Shown piece after piece: positions 51,626 through 60,877 of a stretch of DNA of 64,000 bases. The DNA comes from Agrobacterium pusense. GTDB taxonomy: Bacteria > Pseudomonadota > Alphaproteobacteria > Rhizobiales > Rhizobiaceae. Position numbers and translations under genes: made by a program. Below the pieces are notes generated by a model. It was not told the origin of the DNA and did no database searches. It saw only the letters and a list, made by a program, of their open reading frames with translations. The DNA is taken from the NCBI RefSeq assembly GCF_900102105.1, contig NZ_FNBB01000002.1, positions 558,001 through 622,000 on the forward strand, read 5' to 3'. Positions within the stretch are counted from its first letter, which is position 1, and the number at the start of each line of letters is the position of its first letter.

Positions 51626-52390
51626 ATGAACAGATCGATGAAAAGACTGGCGAAGCTGCTGTTGCCGTTGCTGCTGCCATTTTCGGCCGAAGCGGGCGGG
51701 CAGGTGGATTTCTGCAGAATCGTGGATCATGCGGGCGGCCGCTATACCGTCTGCAGTTTCGATCCGGCGAAAAGCACCATCCGGATTTACGACCGCGACC
51801 ATGTCTCAGGACAGGGATATCGTTCTTTCGCCGATCTATCCTCCGCGCTCTGGCGTCAGCACATGTTCAGTGTCTTCGCCATGAATGGCGGCATGTATCA
51901 TTCCGATTATTCCCCGGTCGGGCTGTTTATCGAAAACGGCGTGGAACGTTCGCCACTCAGCACCCGCGGTGGGTGGGGCAATTTCCATCTTCTTCCGAAT
52001 GGCGTGTTTTACCTGAAGGATCACAGGGCGGGCGTGCTGGCGACCGAAGCGTATCTGACGGCCGACCCGAAGCCCGATTTTGCCACCCAGTCCGGGCCGA
52101 TGCTTGTTATCGACGGCGGACTGCATCCGCGTTTTCTGCCCGACAGCGACAGCTTGAAGCGCCGCAACGGCGTCGGAGTCTCTCGCGATGGCATGGTACA
52201 TTTTGCCATTTCGGACAATACCGTGCGCTTTTACGATTTCGCCACCCTGTTCAGGGATGTGCTGGATTCACCGAATGCGCTCTATCTCGACGGCACCATT
52301 TCCAGCGTCGATATTCCCGCGATGAAGAGGCGAGATTCACTGTTCCCCATGGGGCCGATCATCGCCGTGGTCGACAGGGTGCCGGATTAG
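51626..52390 (+). CDS. Phosphodiester glycosidase domain protein (DUF2233)
   Basis: A 254-residue exported protein. A signal peptide covers about residues 1-24. The domain has FAMNGGMYHSDYSPVGLFIENG near residue 90, the GPMLVIDGGLHPRF segment and NGVGVSRDGMVHFAISD, as in NAGPA/DUF2233 phosphodiester glycosidases, which remove N-acetylglucosamine from phosphodiesters. Role in agrobacteria unknown. The start at 51626 follows a GGGG-rich site; the frame is open to 51575. Confidence 0.75.
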   Translation: MNRSMKRLAKLLLPLLLPFSAEAGGQVDFCRIVDHAGGRYTVCSFDPAKSTIRIYDRDHVSGQGYRSFADLSSALWRQHMFSVFAMNGGMYHSDYSPVGLFIENGVERSPLSTRGGWGNFHLLPNGVFYLKDHRAGVLATEAYLTADPKPDFATQSGPMLVIDGGLHPRFLPDSDSLKRRNGVGVSRDGMVHFAISDNTVRFYDFATLFRDVLDSPNALYLDGTISSVDIPAMKRRDSLFPMGPIIAVVDRVPD

Positions 52391-52399
52391 TCGAGCCGA

Positions 52400-52747
52400 T
52401 CAGATCGGCGCCTTGGGATAGGCTTTTTCAAGGCCGGCGGAAGCCGTCAGCCCCTTACGGAAGGCGAGATAAGCAGGATGCTGGCTTGCCTTCGCAATTT
52501 CCGCGAGGCGGATTTGCAGGCGGGCAGGGGCGTGGCCACCCAGCCATTCACCGGTGGCTTCAAGCTTCAGGCTATTAAGAAAACGAGCGCCGGCCTGCTG
52601 GTCGAGATAAAGGTTAAGGCCTGCCAGCAGGTTCTCGTCCTGCAGCGCGTTCTCCATCAGCAACGACACCCATGCCTTATCCTCACTCGCAAGCGAGGTC
52701 AGTTTCGAAGCAACAGTTTCACGGTCGGGGAAAGAGGATGTCTGCAT
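52400..52747 (-). CDS. Conserved hypothetical protein (115 aa)
   Basis: A helical protein with a conserved-looking core (ALQDENLLAGLNLYLDQQAGARFLNSLKLEATGEWLGGH). I do not recognise the family. It is convergent with the phosphodiester glycosidase gene. ATG 52747 is chosen; 52777 and 52804 are alternatives. No ribosome binding site is clear. Confidence 0.5.
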   Translation of the reverse strand: MQTSSFPDRETVASKLTSLASEDKAWVSLLMENALQDENLLAGLNLYLDQQAGARFLNSLKLEATGEWLGGHAPARLQIRLAEIAKASQHPAYLAFRKGLTASAGLEKAYPKAPI

Positions 52748-53121
52748 GTGGGACTCGCATCGTTGCTGTTTGACCATGGTCGATAAAGCAGCGGTCGCAG
52801 CCATTCAAGATGGCTTTCAGCGGAAGAATTGCGACAGCAACGTGCCCGCGTCCGCCGTTTTCAACAGGTGTTTGTATGAAAGCTTTAAAAAACGGTTACA
52901 CTTTAGCCTAAATTGCGGCGAGGACAGAAATGGCACTGTTTTCAGCGTCGCGCTAACGCTTTGTTTTTTAACATACCTATGCAAAGCGCGAATGGCAGCC
53001 CGTCGAAAACGCCTTCATTTAGCCGCTTTTTGCATTTGCCTTCCGCGCCGGATTTTAATAAATGCTTCCTCCACGGGCCGGGTCTTGAAGATCCCCCGGA
53101 GAGTGAATAGCTGGAGTAATC
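52748..53121. other. Long intergenic region between the 52400 gene and a 33-aa peptide
   Basis: About 370 bases without an open frame I can support. AT-rich patches (TTTAAAAAACGGTTACACTTTAGC near 52880) and a T-run near 52970 could hold promoters or a small RNA. No conserved motif seen. Confidence 0.3.
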
Positions 53122-53223
53122 ATGGAAGAAACCGCTCAGAAATCCTGCTGGGGCGTCACGTTGCGCGCACTCGCAGGCTTTGCCGCTTTTCTCGCATTGA
53201 CGTACATTTTTGGCAGCCCATAA
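53122..53223 (+). CDS. Small hydrophobic peptide (33 aa)
   Basis: A 33-codon frame with a GGAG ribosome binding site about six bases upstream. It has one membrane segment, residues about 12-30 (VTLRALAGFAAFLALTYIFG), after a short polar start with a cysteine. The ending GSP is followed by TAA. I have seen similar short single-span proteins in Agrobacterium but name no family. Confidence 0.5.
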   Translation: MEETAQKSCWGVTLRALAGFAAFLALTYIFGSP

Positions 53224-53397
53224 GCATCTCTCCTGATTGACGGGTTTTGAAACGGCGCGGTTTTCCTCTGGAAACCGTGCTGTTTTCGTTTCCGGGAGGC
53301 CCATGTCGCAGCTGCAAAAGCCGGTGCCGCTCTTTTGTGGCGATAAGTTCCAGCTTTGGATATGATGTGACGGAATCCATTACGCAGGAAAAACTCA

Positions 53398-54801
53398 ATG
53401 TTTCTTTCGGTCTTTGACGTCTTCAAGATCGGTATCGGTCCTTCCAGTTCGCATACGATGGGACCGATGACGGCGGCCAACCGCTTTCTGGCGCTGATCC
53501 TCAGCGACGAGTGGCCGCGCCCCGCCGGTGCCGCCGTTGCGCGCCTGAAGGTCAGCCTGCACGGGTCTCTCGCCTTCACCGGCATTGGTCATGGCACCGG
53601 CCGGGCAGTCATTCTCGGCCTGACCGGCGAGCGGCCGGACCTTGTCGATCCCGACGCGATGGACGCCATCATAGAGGCGGTGGAGAAGGCCGGTACGGTT
53701 ACGCCGCCCGGCCATCCGACCTACGAGTTCAGGACGGCCGAAGATCTCGTCTTCGACAAGAAGAACCCGCTGCCGGGCCATGCGAACGGCATGACCTTCT
53801 CCGCTTTCGATAACCAGGGCAGGCTGCTGGTCAAGCGCATCTATTATTCCGTCGGCGGTGGCTTTGTCGTCACCGACACGGAACTGGAGGCGATCAAGCA
53901 GCGCGGAAAGACCATCGATAACGGCCCGCGCGTGCCCTATCCTTTCGCCACGGCGAAGGAAATGCTGGAAATGGCCGCGCGGTCCGGCCGCACCATCGCC
54001 CAGATGAAACGGGCGAACGAGGAGACGGTTGTTTCGCGCGAAGAGCTGAATGAACGGCTGGACCAGATTTGGGACGCGATGAACGGATGTATCGAGCGCG
54101 GGCTGAAGGTGGACGGCATCATGCCCGGCGGCCTCAAGGTGCGTCGCCGTGCCCGTTCGATCTATGAAAAACTGAATGCGGAATGGCGTAGCAACCGGTT
54201 GAATCCCGTCATGGCGAATGACTGGTTGAGCGTCTATGCCATGGCCGTGAACGAAGAAAACGCGGCCGGCGGCCGTGTCGTCACCGCGCCCACCAATGGC
54301 GCTGCGGGCGTGGTGCCGGCGACAGTGCGGTATTTCCGGCATTTCCATGAGGATGCCACCGTCGACGACGTGCGGGACTTCCTCCTCACGGCGGCAGCGA
54401 TTGGCGGCATCATCAAGCATAACGCGTCGATTTCCGGCGCGGAGGTGGGCTGTCAGGGGGAAGTGGGATCGGCTGCGGCCATGGCGGCTGCAGGTCTTGC
54501 GGCGGTGATGGGCGGATCGCCCGAGCAGATCGAGAATGCGGCGGAAATCGCGCTCGAACATCATCTCGGCATGACCTGCGACCCGATCGCCGGATTGGTG
54601 CAGGTGCCCTGCATCGAACGCAACGCACTAGGCGCGGTCAAGGCGGTCACGGCGGCGTCGCTGGCGCTGAAAGGCGACGGCCAGCACTTCGTGCCGCTGG
54701 ATGCCTGTATCGAAACCATGCGCCAGACCGGCAACGACATGAGCGAGAAATACAAGGAAACCTCAACCGGCGGCCTTGCCGTCAACGTTGTGGAGTGTTG
54801 A
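53398..54801 (+). CDS. sdaA: L-serine ammonia-lyase, single-chain iron-sulfur type
   Basis: A 467-residue L-serine dehydratase that deaminates serine to pyruvate using a [4Fe-4S] cluster. The beta domain starts with [19 protein letters not shown]; the alpha part has [18 protein letters not shown]. Iron-sulfur ligands are the cysteines at 352, 394 and 405 ([15 protein letters not shown] and VPCIERNA). Length and order match the single-chain bacterial enzyme. No regulatory ACT domain is seen. Confidence 0.93.
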   Translation: MFLSVFDVFKIGIGPSSSHTMGPMTAANRFLALILSDEWPRPAGAAVARLKVSLHGSLAFTGIGHGTGRAVILGLTGERPDLVDPDAMDAIIEAVEKAGTVTPPGHPTYEFRTAEDLVFDKKNPLPGHANGMTFSAFDNQGRLLVKRIYYSVGGGFVVTDTELEAIKQRGKTIDNGPRVPYPFATAKEMLEMAARSGRTIAQMKRANEETVVSREELNERLDQIWDAMNGCIERGLKVDGIMPGGLKVRRRARSIYEKLNAEWRSNRLNPVMANDWLSVYAMAVNEENAAGGRVVTAPTNGAAGVVPATVRYFRHFHEDATVDDVRDFLLTAAAIGGIIKHNASISGAEVGCQGEVGSAAAMAAAGLAAVMGGSPEQIENAAEIALEHHLGMTCDPIAGLVQVPCIERNALGAVKAVTAASLALKGDGQHFVPLDACIETMRQTGNDMSEKYKETSTGGLAVNVVEC

Positions 54802-54866
54802 GCGGGCTGGGCGCCCGGCATGTCCGGCATGCTTGACGCCCGCCGCAAAAAGGCATTGATAGAGAC

Positions 54867-55301
54867 ATGCCTCTACATCTCATCAAACTTTGCGTCGGCG
54901 CGGATTCACTCCAGGACCTGAGGGATTGGGTCGCGCAGCGCTCGCTCACCGCCATGGCTGCGGGCCTTGAGCCGCACAGCGTCCACACCACCCGCATGAT
55001 CCCCAAACGGGTAGAGGAACTGCTTGAAGGCGGCTCACTCTACTGGGTCATCAAGGGGCAGGTGCAGGCTCGACAGAAGCTGCTCGATATCCGTTCTTTC
55101 AAGGGAGACGACGGTATTTCGCGCTGCGATCTCGTTCTCGGACCGGAGGTGATCGAGACCTCACCTGCGCCGAAGCGGCCCTTTCAGGGCTGGCGCTACC
55201 TGAAGGATGACGAGGCGCCGCGCGATCTCGGGGGTGGAGGAGGCGGCGAGGACATGCCTTCCGATCTCAGGCGCGAACTGGCCGAACTTGGTCTGCTCTG
55301 A
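54867..55301 (+). CDS. DUF1489 family protein
   Basis: A 144-residue protein of the alphaproteobacterial DUF1489 family: PLHLIKLCVGADSLQDLRDW at the start, VHTTRMIPKRVEELLEGGSLYWVIKG in the middle and GWRYLKDDEAPRDL near the end. Function unknown. A terminator follows. Confidence 0.85.
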   Translation: MPLHLIKLCVGADSLQDLRDWVAQRSLTAMAAGLEPHSVHTTRMIPKRVEELLEGGSLYWVIKGQVQARQKLLDIRSFKGDDGISRCDLVLGPEVIETSPAPKRPFQGWRYLKDDEAPRDLGGGGGGEDMPSDLRRELAELGLL

Positions 55302-55320
55302 CGCATGATGGATGAAAATG

Positions 55321-55355
55321 AAAAAGCCGGCACCTTTTTGGTGGCCGGCTTTTTT
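55321..55355. terminator. Bidirectional intrinsic terminator
   Basis: AAAAAGCCGGC pairs with GCCGGCTTTTT around a short loop. It lies between the DUF1489 gene and the convergent BTLCP gene and can serve both. Confidence 0.85.
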
Positions 55356-55374
55356 ATTCGGGGAGACGGGTTGG

Positions 55375-55980
55375 TCAGTTGATGCCGCCGACTGCATTGG
55401 TGGCGCGGCCATCCTGAATTTTTACCCAGCGACCCGGGTTGGCGGTGTCCTGACGCTTCAGATAGGTATATTCGGTTTCCGACCAGTTCATGACCTTGTT
55501 GCGCATATTGTCGAGAACGAAGTCGCCACGGTCGGTGCGAACGGTCAGAACGGCATGGCCTTCGCCATTCGGCTGCAGAACGACGGTGATCAGCAGGTTG
55601 GAGGCGGAGAAACCCTTGTTCATCAGCATCTTGCGCTTCAACAATACGAAATCTTCGCAATCGCCGACGGTGGTAGGATAGGCCCAGCGTTCTTCGACGC
55701 CGTAGATTTCCATGTCGGTCATCGGCGTGATCGTGGTGTTGACGGTGTAGTTGACGTCAAGCATCGTCTTCCAGCGCTCTTCCGTCAGCTTCATCGGGCC
55801 ATTGTCCAGCGAAGTCGGCTGGCACTCGCTCTGATAGGTCTGGCAGAATTCATAATGACCGATCGGTGGATTGGCCTTGCCGATGACGCGCATGACGGCT
55901 GCCGGCGATGCGCTGGCCTGCTGTGCGAAGGCGCCGACGATGAACGCGATCAGGATGAAAACGATACGGTTGTTGTTCAT
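55375..55980 (-). CDS. Transglutaminase-like cysteine peptidase (BTLCP)
   Basis: A 201-residue exported protein. Signal peptide about residues 1-24. The Cys-His-Asp triad is C108 in VGDCEDF, H142 in GEGHAVL and D157 in VLDNM. In proteobacteria this family often acts with adhesin-type partners of the LapG/LapD kind, cleaving surface proteins near the outer membrane; no partner gene is adjacent here. Confidence 0.83.
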   Translation of the reverse strand: MNNNRIVFILIAFIVGAFAQQASASPAAVMRVIGKANPPIGHYEFCQTYQSECQPTSLDNGPMKLTEERWKTMLDVNYTVNTTITPMTDMEIYGVEERWAYPTTVGDCEDFVLLKRKMLMNKGFSASNLLITVVLQPNGEGHAVLTVRTDRGDFVLDNMRNKVMNWSETEYTYLKRQDTANPGRWVKIQDGRATNAVGGIN

Positions 55981-56681
55981 TGCTTGTCTCCCCGTGTTGA
56001 GGAGACATTCGCAGGTATTTTTTGACCCGGCGGAAATTTGCGTGGCGCAATTTGAGCTTAAATTTCAGCAAATTAGCCGATGTTTTGAACTGAATTTGAA
56101 GTGTTTTTTACACGTGTTTGAAGCAAATTTTATTAGAATTTTACGCATTCCGGCTTTAGGTTTTTGGTAGCCATTTATGCCGCTGTATCGACAGCGATTT
56201 TTCGTTCGCAGGTGTTTTCATACCCATGTTCATCGCCGTAGCGGAAGCGGGCGATGTAGGGGATTTCCCGTTTTGGGATGGGTGTTCCTTGCTGGCACGC
56301 GTCGAAAAAGCGCCGAAAAAAACTTCAGGAAAACTGCTTTTTTCTCGAAAAAAGTTCGGACGGCGTGTTGCAGGCTATGTCCGTGTCCCGGTCGTGCCGC
56401 AAATTACCAAGGTGAGCGTTCCTGTCGGGACGTTGTTTGGGCGACAGGTCGAAAGCGGCAAACTGCGTCCGCGGACTTGTTTTTGAACGGGATATCCGCG
56501 TCGCGAACACACGCCGACCGGATTTTCGGGCAGGGACGAGGGGGCGAGGCTGCGGTAAAGGTGCGTTGAAAAAGCCGCCCGGTCCCGACTGCCCATCACG
56601 GTGCGATGGACTGACTGCAGCCTTGTCCGCTGCCTGACTTCACGCTTTGCGGGGAATGGCGTCGGGCCGTGCGGGGCCTTT
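55981..56681. other. Seven-hundred-base intergenic region with an AT-rich block
   Basis: No frame here has credible translation. Positions about 56030-56160 are markedly AT-rich compared with the surrounding GC-rich chromosome, with runs such as TTTTTTACACG. The part near 56660-56690 ends in GGCC-GTGCGG-GGCC followed by TTTTT, which could end the leftward PilZ transcript. A small RNA or an old insertion are possible. Confidence 0.35.
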
Positions 56682-57299
56682 TTAAAGAAACTCGATCAAT
56701 GCGTCGGGTGACTGGACACGATCGAATTCAACGGCGACGCCTTCCATGAAGTGACGCACGATCTTGCCACTCATGTTTTTGCCGAGCTGGACGCGGCTTC
56801 CGAGCGGCGGCCGGTGTTCGATCTCGATTGCTGCGCCCGAGAGCGACAGGTCGATCAGGCGGCAGGCGACGAGCATGCCGTCTTCGAGAACCAGCTGCGC
56901 CCTGGCATTGCGCGGCGTCAGGCGGTCGTGGCGACGGTCTTCCGGCAGGCCCAGCAACTGACGCTTGGCGATCCATGCGAGCTGGGCGGCGAGCTTTTCG
57001 CGTTTGCGCTCGGGCGCATTGATGGCGATGAGGAAACCGGATGCCGTCAGCGACGTCACCGTGCCTTCGATCCGGCCGATATGCTGGAGATAGGCGATGA
57101 CGCGATCGCCATTACGGGCGACACCCGGGCAGGTGAATTGTGCTCTCTCGGCGGTCATCTCGGTGGCGGTGCAATCATATTCTTCGTGATCGGGCAACAT
57201 GAGCCGGCCATTGAAGGACACACGCACGGCGTCGTCGAGTCGAACTTCCTCAACCGGGCGCAGAATTTGGGCGGTGTTGACCGAACGGGACGAAAACAT
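56682..57299 (-). CDS. PilZ-domain protein
   Basis: A 205-residue protein with two PilZ-like halves. The second has the c-di-GMP-binding pattern: RRHDRLTPR (RxxxR-like, about residues 122-130) and DLSLSGAAIEIEHRPPLG (D/N-x-S-x-x-G). The first half (EYDCTATEMTAERAQFTC) lacks the arginine motif and may be inactive. PilZ proteins couple c-di-GMP to motility and exopolysaccharide. Neighbouring genes give no further hint. Confidence 0.8.
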   Translation of the reverse strand: MFSSRSVNTAQILRPVEEVRLDDAVRVSFNGRLMLPDHEEYDCTATEMTAERAQFTCPGVARNGDRVIAYLQHIGRIEGTVTSLTASGFLIAINAPERKREKLAAQLAWIAKRQLLGLPEDRRHDRLTPRNARAQLVLEDGMLVACRLIDLSLSGAAIEIEHRPPLGSRVQLGKNMSGKIVRHFMEGVAVEFDRVQSPDALIEFL

Positions 57300-57471
57300 G
57301 GGCAGCGCAAATTGTAATGAATGATGATCGTCCGTTTCTACCCTGTGCGAGTTAACAGACTGTATTACCTAATCTCTACAATTTTTCTAATCGACCAAAT
57401 CGTTACGTTTCGTTGCCCCGCGCTCGGTGCGGCCATGGGCTTTCAGCATCGCTTCGTCGATCCTGGACGCC

Positions 57472-58026
57472 TCAGCATCTACCCGTTCGTAACGCGGCTG
57501 CGGCATTGGCCGAATATCCGGCCGGGTTGATGTCCATACGCAGCAGCCGGCTGCTTTTCATCGACAGACGGTGTATCGGCACCATCAATGTGTGGTGCCG
57601 TGGCTGCTGTGGAAGCAGCGCGCCGAGGAGCCGCGGGGCGACACCTGCTTCCGTGCGCAGTGGCAGCAGCAGCATTTCGAACGCCAGGGGCGCGTCGCCG
57701 TAGCCGTCGTCAGCATCGATGTCGAAGACCACGGGCAATTGATGTTGCAGGATGCCGAGCGCCACGCGACAGGGAAAGGACGCGCCGGCCGCCGGCCAGA
57801 GTTCTGAAAACGGGCGGTCCCGCAATTCGCGGCCGAACAGGTCGCAAAGACGGGTGCCGGCAAGACGGAAGAAGGGTGTTTCCTCTCCTTTGTCTGTCAG
57901 GATGAAAAGGTCGCCGAGATGAGTCTTGAGCTTCGAGGGTTCAATGTCCTCGCGGCGTGGAGCGGCGCTCTTGCCGCGCAATTCATCCCAATAGGCATAT
58001 ATCTCCAGTCCGGCCATGCTCTTCAT
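57472..58026 (-). CDS. PAS-domain protein
   Basis: A 184-residue protein of the alphaproteobacterial stand-alone PAS (PF07310-like) type. Key segments are EIYAYWDELRG, SKLKTHLGDLFILT, FRLAGTRLCDLFGRELRDRPFSELWP and LEMLLLPL. It has no output domain, so it would act through a partner. ATG 58026 has a GGAGAG site; the frame open to 58164 does not. Confidence 0.72.
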   Translation of the reverse strand: MKSMAGLEIYAYWDELRGKSAAPRREDIEPSKLKTHLGDLFILTDKGEETPFFRLAGTRLCDLFGRELRDRPFSELWPAAGASFPCRVALGILQHQLPVVFDIDADDGYGDAPLAFEMLLLPLRTEAGVAPRLLGALLPQQPRHHTLMVPIHRLSMKSSRLLRMDINPAGYSANAAAALRTGRC

Positions 58027-58111
58027 AGCATCTCTCCATGTTCGTTTTTGGGACATCATGTCCATCCGAACGTCTGTATCTGGAGGTGTAGCGATTTTCG
58101 TGCCAACTGGA

Positions 58112-58129
58112 TTTGTTAAGGTTAACAAA
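58112..58129. promoter_or_regulatory. Perfect dyad in the PAS-rhomboid divergent gap
   Basis: TTTGTTAA-GG-TTAACAAA, 18 bases with an eight-base arm. It lies between the leftward PAS gene (start 58026) and the rightward rhomboid gene (58380) and is a candidate operator. The rest of this 353-base gap shows no further gene. Confidence 0.4.
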
Positions 58130-58379
58130 GGGTTGATATTGCCTGACGGCATTTGTCGTGGCATCGGTGCGGCCCTGTCGGGGAAAGCTCCTTCAGCACG
58201 ATTTAATGGCCCCGCCCGTTCTTTTACGGTGGGCCTGCAAGCCGGACCGTTTTTGGCCCGGCGCCTTTTCCGGTTACGGTTCCGGCGTCGCGCGCTTCGA
58301 AGGCGGGACGGCTTTTTTTTCTTTCAGGCTTCCTATATTGCTCGGGAAACGCAAAATTCGACCAAGACAGGGATGAACC

Positions 58380-59117
58380 ATGTCCTACGAGGACGGCGAA
58401 CAGCCGCCGGTTTCGGAAACGCCGGAGCCGAAAGACGATGCGAACAATCCCGTCTTCAATCTGCCATCGCTGCTGGTGGGCATCTTGGTCGTGCTGATCG
58501 TTGCTTATGTCGTTCCCGCCTATCTTCTGTCGGAGGAAGGCAATGGCTGGTTCATCTTCACCTTCGGCTTCATTCCGCTGCGTTATGCGGTGCCGTTTTC
58601 CCAGCAGGGGCTGGAATGGCTGTGGACGCCGGTGACCTATTCTTTCCTGCATGGCGGTATCGAGCATATCCTCTTTAACGGATTGTGGCTGATGGCCTTC
58701 GGCGCGCCGGTTCTGCGCCGGATCGGAACAGTGCGTTTCGTGCTGTTATGGTGCATTTCCGCCGCCGTTTCGGCCTTTGGCCACGCCGTTCTGAACTGGG
58801 GGGACGTGACGGTGCTGATCGGAGCGTCCGGTGTCGTTTCGGCGCTGATGGGAGCGGCCTGCCGGTTTGCCTTTCCGGCGCGGGGCGGATATAGCGCGTC
58901 TTTCGGCCATCTGATGCCGCGGCAGAGCATTCTTGCGGCGCTCTCCAACCGTACGGTGCTGATCTTCACGCTGATGTGGCTGTTCGGCAATGTGCTGATT
59001 GCGGTCGGCGTGCCGCTGTTCGGCGACGTCGGCGGTCAGATCGCCTGGGATGCCCATGTTTTCGGGTTTCTGCTCGGCTTCCTGTTCTTCGGCCTTTTCG
59101 ATCGCCCGTTACGCTAG
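58380..59117 (+). CDS. Rhomboid-family intramembrane serine protease
   Basis: A 245-residue membrane protein with about seven membrane segments. Catalytic Ser150 is in GASG, His226 is in WDAHVFGF, and HGGIEHILFNGLWL (residues 91-104) gives the H/N pair of the oxyanion region. Rhomboids cleave substrates within the membrane; the target is unknown. It follows the divergent gap with the PAS gene. Confidence 0.87.
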   Translation: MSYEDGEQPPVSETPEPKDDANNPVFNLPSLLVGILVVLIVAYVVPAYLLSEEGNGWFIFTFGFIPLRYAVPFSQQGLEWLWTPVTYSFLHGGIEHILFNGLWLMAFGAPVLRRIGTVRFVLLWCISAAVSAFGHAVLNWGDVTVLIGASGVVSALMGAACRFAFPARGGYSASFGHLMPRQSILAALSNRTVLIFTLMWLFGNVLIAVGVPLFGDVGGQIAWDAHVFGFLLGFLFFGLFDRPLR

Positions 59118-59271
59118 GCCGATCACGCTCCTTGTCGGGCGTGGCGCAAATTTGCTTTCGGGCGTCCCATCCGGGATTGCATTCACGCGGGCCTCAGCGC
59201 ACCATACCTCATGATTTGCAACCGCCGGGGGAGACTGCGGCACTGCGGATCGCTGCAAAGAGGAGGAAGGC

Positions 59272-59706
59272 ATGCCAACATTCGTAAAGGATCTTCTCGA
59301 CCGCAAGGGCCGGGACGTCGTGACTGTCAATCCTGAGGTCAGCATCGGTGAGGCGGCGGCCACGCTGCACGCGCATAAGATCGGTTCCGTCGTCGTGACC
59401 GATGGCGATGGTGTCGTTCTCGGCATCTTCACGGAACGCGATCTCGTAAAGGCCGTGGCGGGCCAGGGTGCCGCTTCCCTCCAGCAATCCGTTTCAGTGG
59501 CCATGACCAAAAATGTCATCCGCTGTCACCACGATTCCACCACCGATGAGCTGATGGAAATCATGACGGGCGGGCGCTTCAGGCATGTGCCGGTCGAAGA
59601 GAATGGCCGCCTTGCCGGCATCATCTCCATCGGCGACGTGGTGAAGGCGCGGATCGGCGAAATCGAGGCCGAAGCGGAGCATATCAAGGCTTATATTGCC
59701 GGGTGA
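59272..59706 (+). CDS. CBS-domain pair protein
   Basis: A 144-residue protein of two tandem CBS domains, about residues 1-60 and 68-130 (DRDGVVLGIFTERDLVKAV-like and RFRHVPVEENGRLAGIISIGDVVKA). CBS pairs bind adenosyl ligands and act as metabolic sensors. A strong AGGAGGAAGG site precedes the ATG. No catalytic domain is fused. Confidence 0.88.
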   Translation: MPTFVKDLLDRKGRDVVTVNPEVSIGEAAATLHAHKIGSVVVTDGDGVVLGIFTERDLVKAVAGQGAASLQQSVSVAMTKNVIRCHHDSTTDELMEIMTGGRFRHVPVEENGRLAGIISIGDVVKARIGEIEAEAEHIKAYIAG

Positions 59707-59722
59707 GTTAGTGTCCTCTTCC

Positions 59723-59836
59723 TCATTCCTGTGCTCGTCACAGGAATCTAGTCAGCCCAAGTCCTTGGGCTGAAAGGAGTTCCTACCGCCACGCAGACGC
59801 GCATCGGCTGGATTCCCGCGACAAGCACAGGAATGA
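59723..59836. repeat. Palindromic intergenic element
   Basis: TCATTCCTGTGCT at the left end is the inverted match of AGCACAGGAATGA at the right end. A second dyad, CAGCCCAAG-TC-CTTGGGCTG, lies near the middle. The 114-base element occupies the gap between the CBS gene and the convergent patatin gene and contains no gene. Confidence 0.6.
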
Positions 59837-59850
59837 GCGAGCTTCTCGCC

Positions 59851-60783
59851 TCACCGCCGGAACGCCTGCTGCATGCGCTCCAGTTCCGGAATGCGCGCGC
59901 GCGTTTCCTGATATCCCCTATCGATGGCTTCACTGGCGCGATGGAATTCCGACAGGCCGATATCGTTGATGCGGGGATGAAGCATCAGATCGGGCGGATC
60001 ACCTGCAAGACGCGAGCGCGATATCCTGTCCTGGATGATGTTGAAGGCCTGCACCATGACGCCCGGCAGGCCGGGGCGCGGCGCGCTGTCGTGCGGTGCG
60101 CCGCCGGGAGGTGCAGCGGCGTGCTTGACGACGGCGGAGCGGCCGAAGAGATCGTAATTGAGGTTTACCGCCACGACCAGCGCCTGCTCATAGGCCCGGC
60201 AGACCGAAACCGGCACGGGATTGACGAGGGCGCCATCGATGAGGGTGCGGCCGTTGCATTGCACGGGTTCGAAGATGCCGGGCAGCGCATAGGATGAACG
60301 CAAGGCGGTCACGAGATCACCCTGATGAATCCAGACTTCATGACCCGTGCGCAACTCCGTCGCGACGGCGATGAAGGGATGATCGAGGCTTTCGACGCGC
60401 AGCCCTTCCAGATGCTCCTGCATGCGTTTTGTGAGCCGCATTCCGCCGAAGAGCCCGCCGCCGCCGATCGTGAGATCCAGCAGGCCGGCAATGCGGCGCA
60501 TCGTCAGCGAACGGGCGAATTCCTCAAGCTCATCGAGCTTGCCGGCGAGATAACATCCGCCAACCAGCGCGCCGATCGAAGTGCCGGCGATCATGCCGAT
60601 CTTGACGCCCGCTTCATCGAGGGCCCGCAGGACACCGATATGGGCCCAGCCGCGGGCTGCGCCACCGCCAAGCGCGAGCGCTATCCGGTGTTTATCGACG
60701 ATCTGTGTAACGGGCGGTTCATTGCCGATGACGTCGGGATTACCCGCCGCAAGGTGGTTCTGACGATTTCCCCATCCCAACAT
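59851..60783 (-). CDS. Patatin-like phospholipase
   Basis: A 310-residue patatin-type lipase with oxyanion region GGGAARGWAHIG (residues 39-50), Ser69 in GTSIG and Asp183 in LIDGAL, forming the Ser-Asp dyad. Related proteins (RssA group) hydrolyse acyl esters at the membrane. ATG 60783 has an AGGGAG site. Substrate unknown. Confidence 0.87.
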   Translation of the reverse strand: MLGWGNRQNHLAAGNPDVIGNEPPVTQIVDKHRIALALGGGAARGWAHIGVLRALDEAGVKIGMIAGTSIGALVGGCYLAGKLDELEEFARSLTMRRIAGLLDLTIGGGGLFGGMRLTKRMQEHLEGLRVESLDHPFIAVATELRTGHEVWIHQGDLVTALRSSYALPGIFEPVQCNGRTLIDGALVNPVPVSVCRAYEQALVVAVNLNYDLFGRSAVVKHAAAPPGGAPHDSAPRPGLPGVMVQAFNIIQDRISRSRLAGDPPDLMLHPRINDIGLSEFHRASEAIDRGYQETRARIPELERMQQAFRR

Positions 60784-60877
60784 GACCGCACTCCCTGCCA
60801 GTTCTTCGGGTTCCGCCCTTGGCCCCGGAACCCGCTATATTGGTAGCAAATTGGTGCGGCCGATGGAAGGCGGCGGT

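Noticed and set aside
53395-54564. Minus-strand frame of 389 codons opposite sdaA
   Set aside because: A shadow of sdaA with a histidine- and arginine-rich false translation.
56177-56569. Plus-strand frame of 130 codons in the 700-base gap
   Set aside because: Arginine-, cysteine- and histidine-rich translation with no ribosome binding site; not a believable protein.
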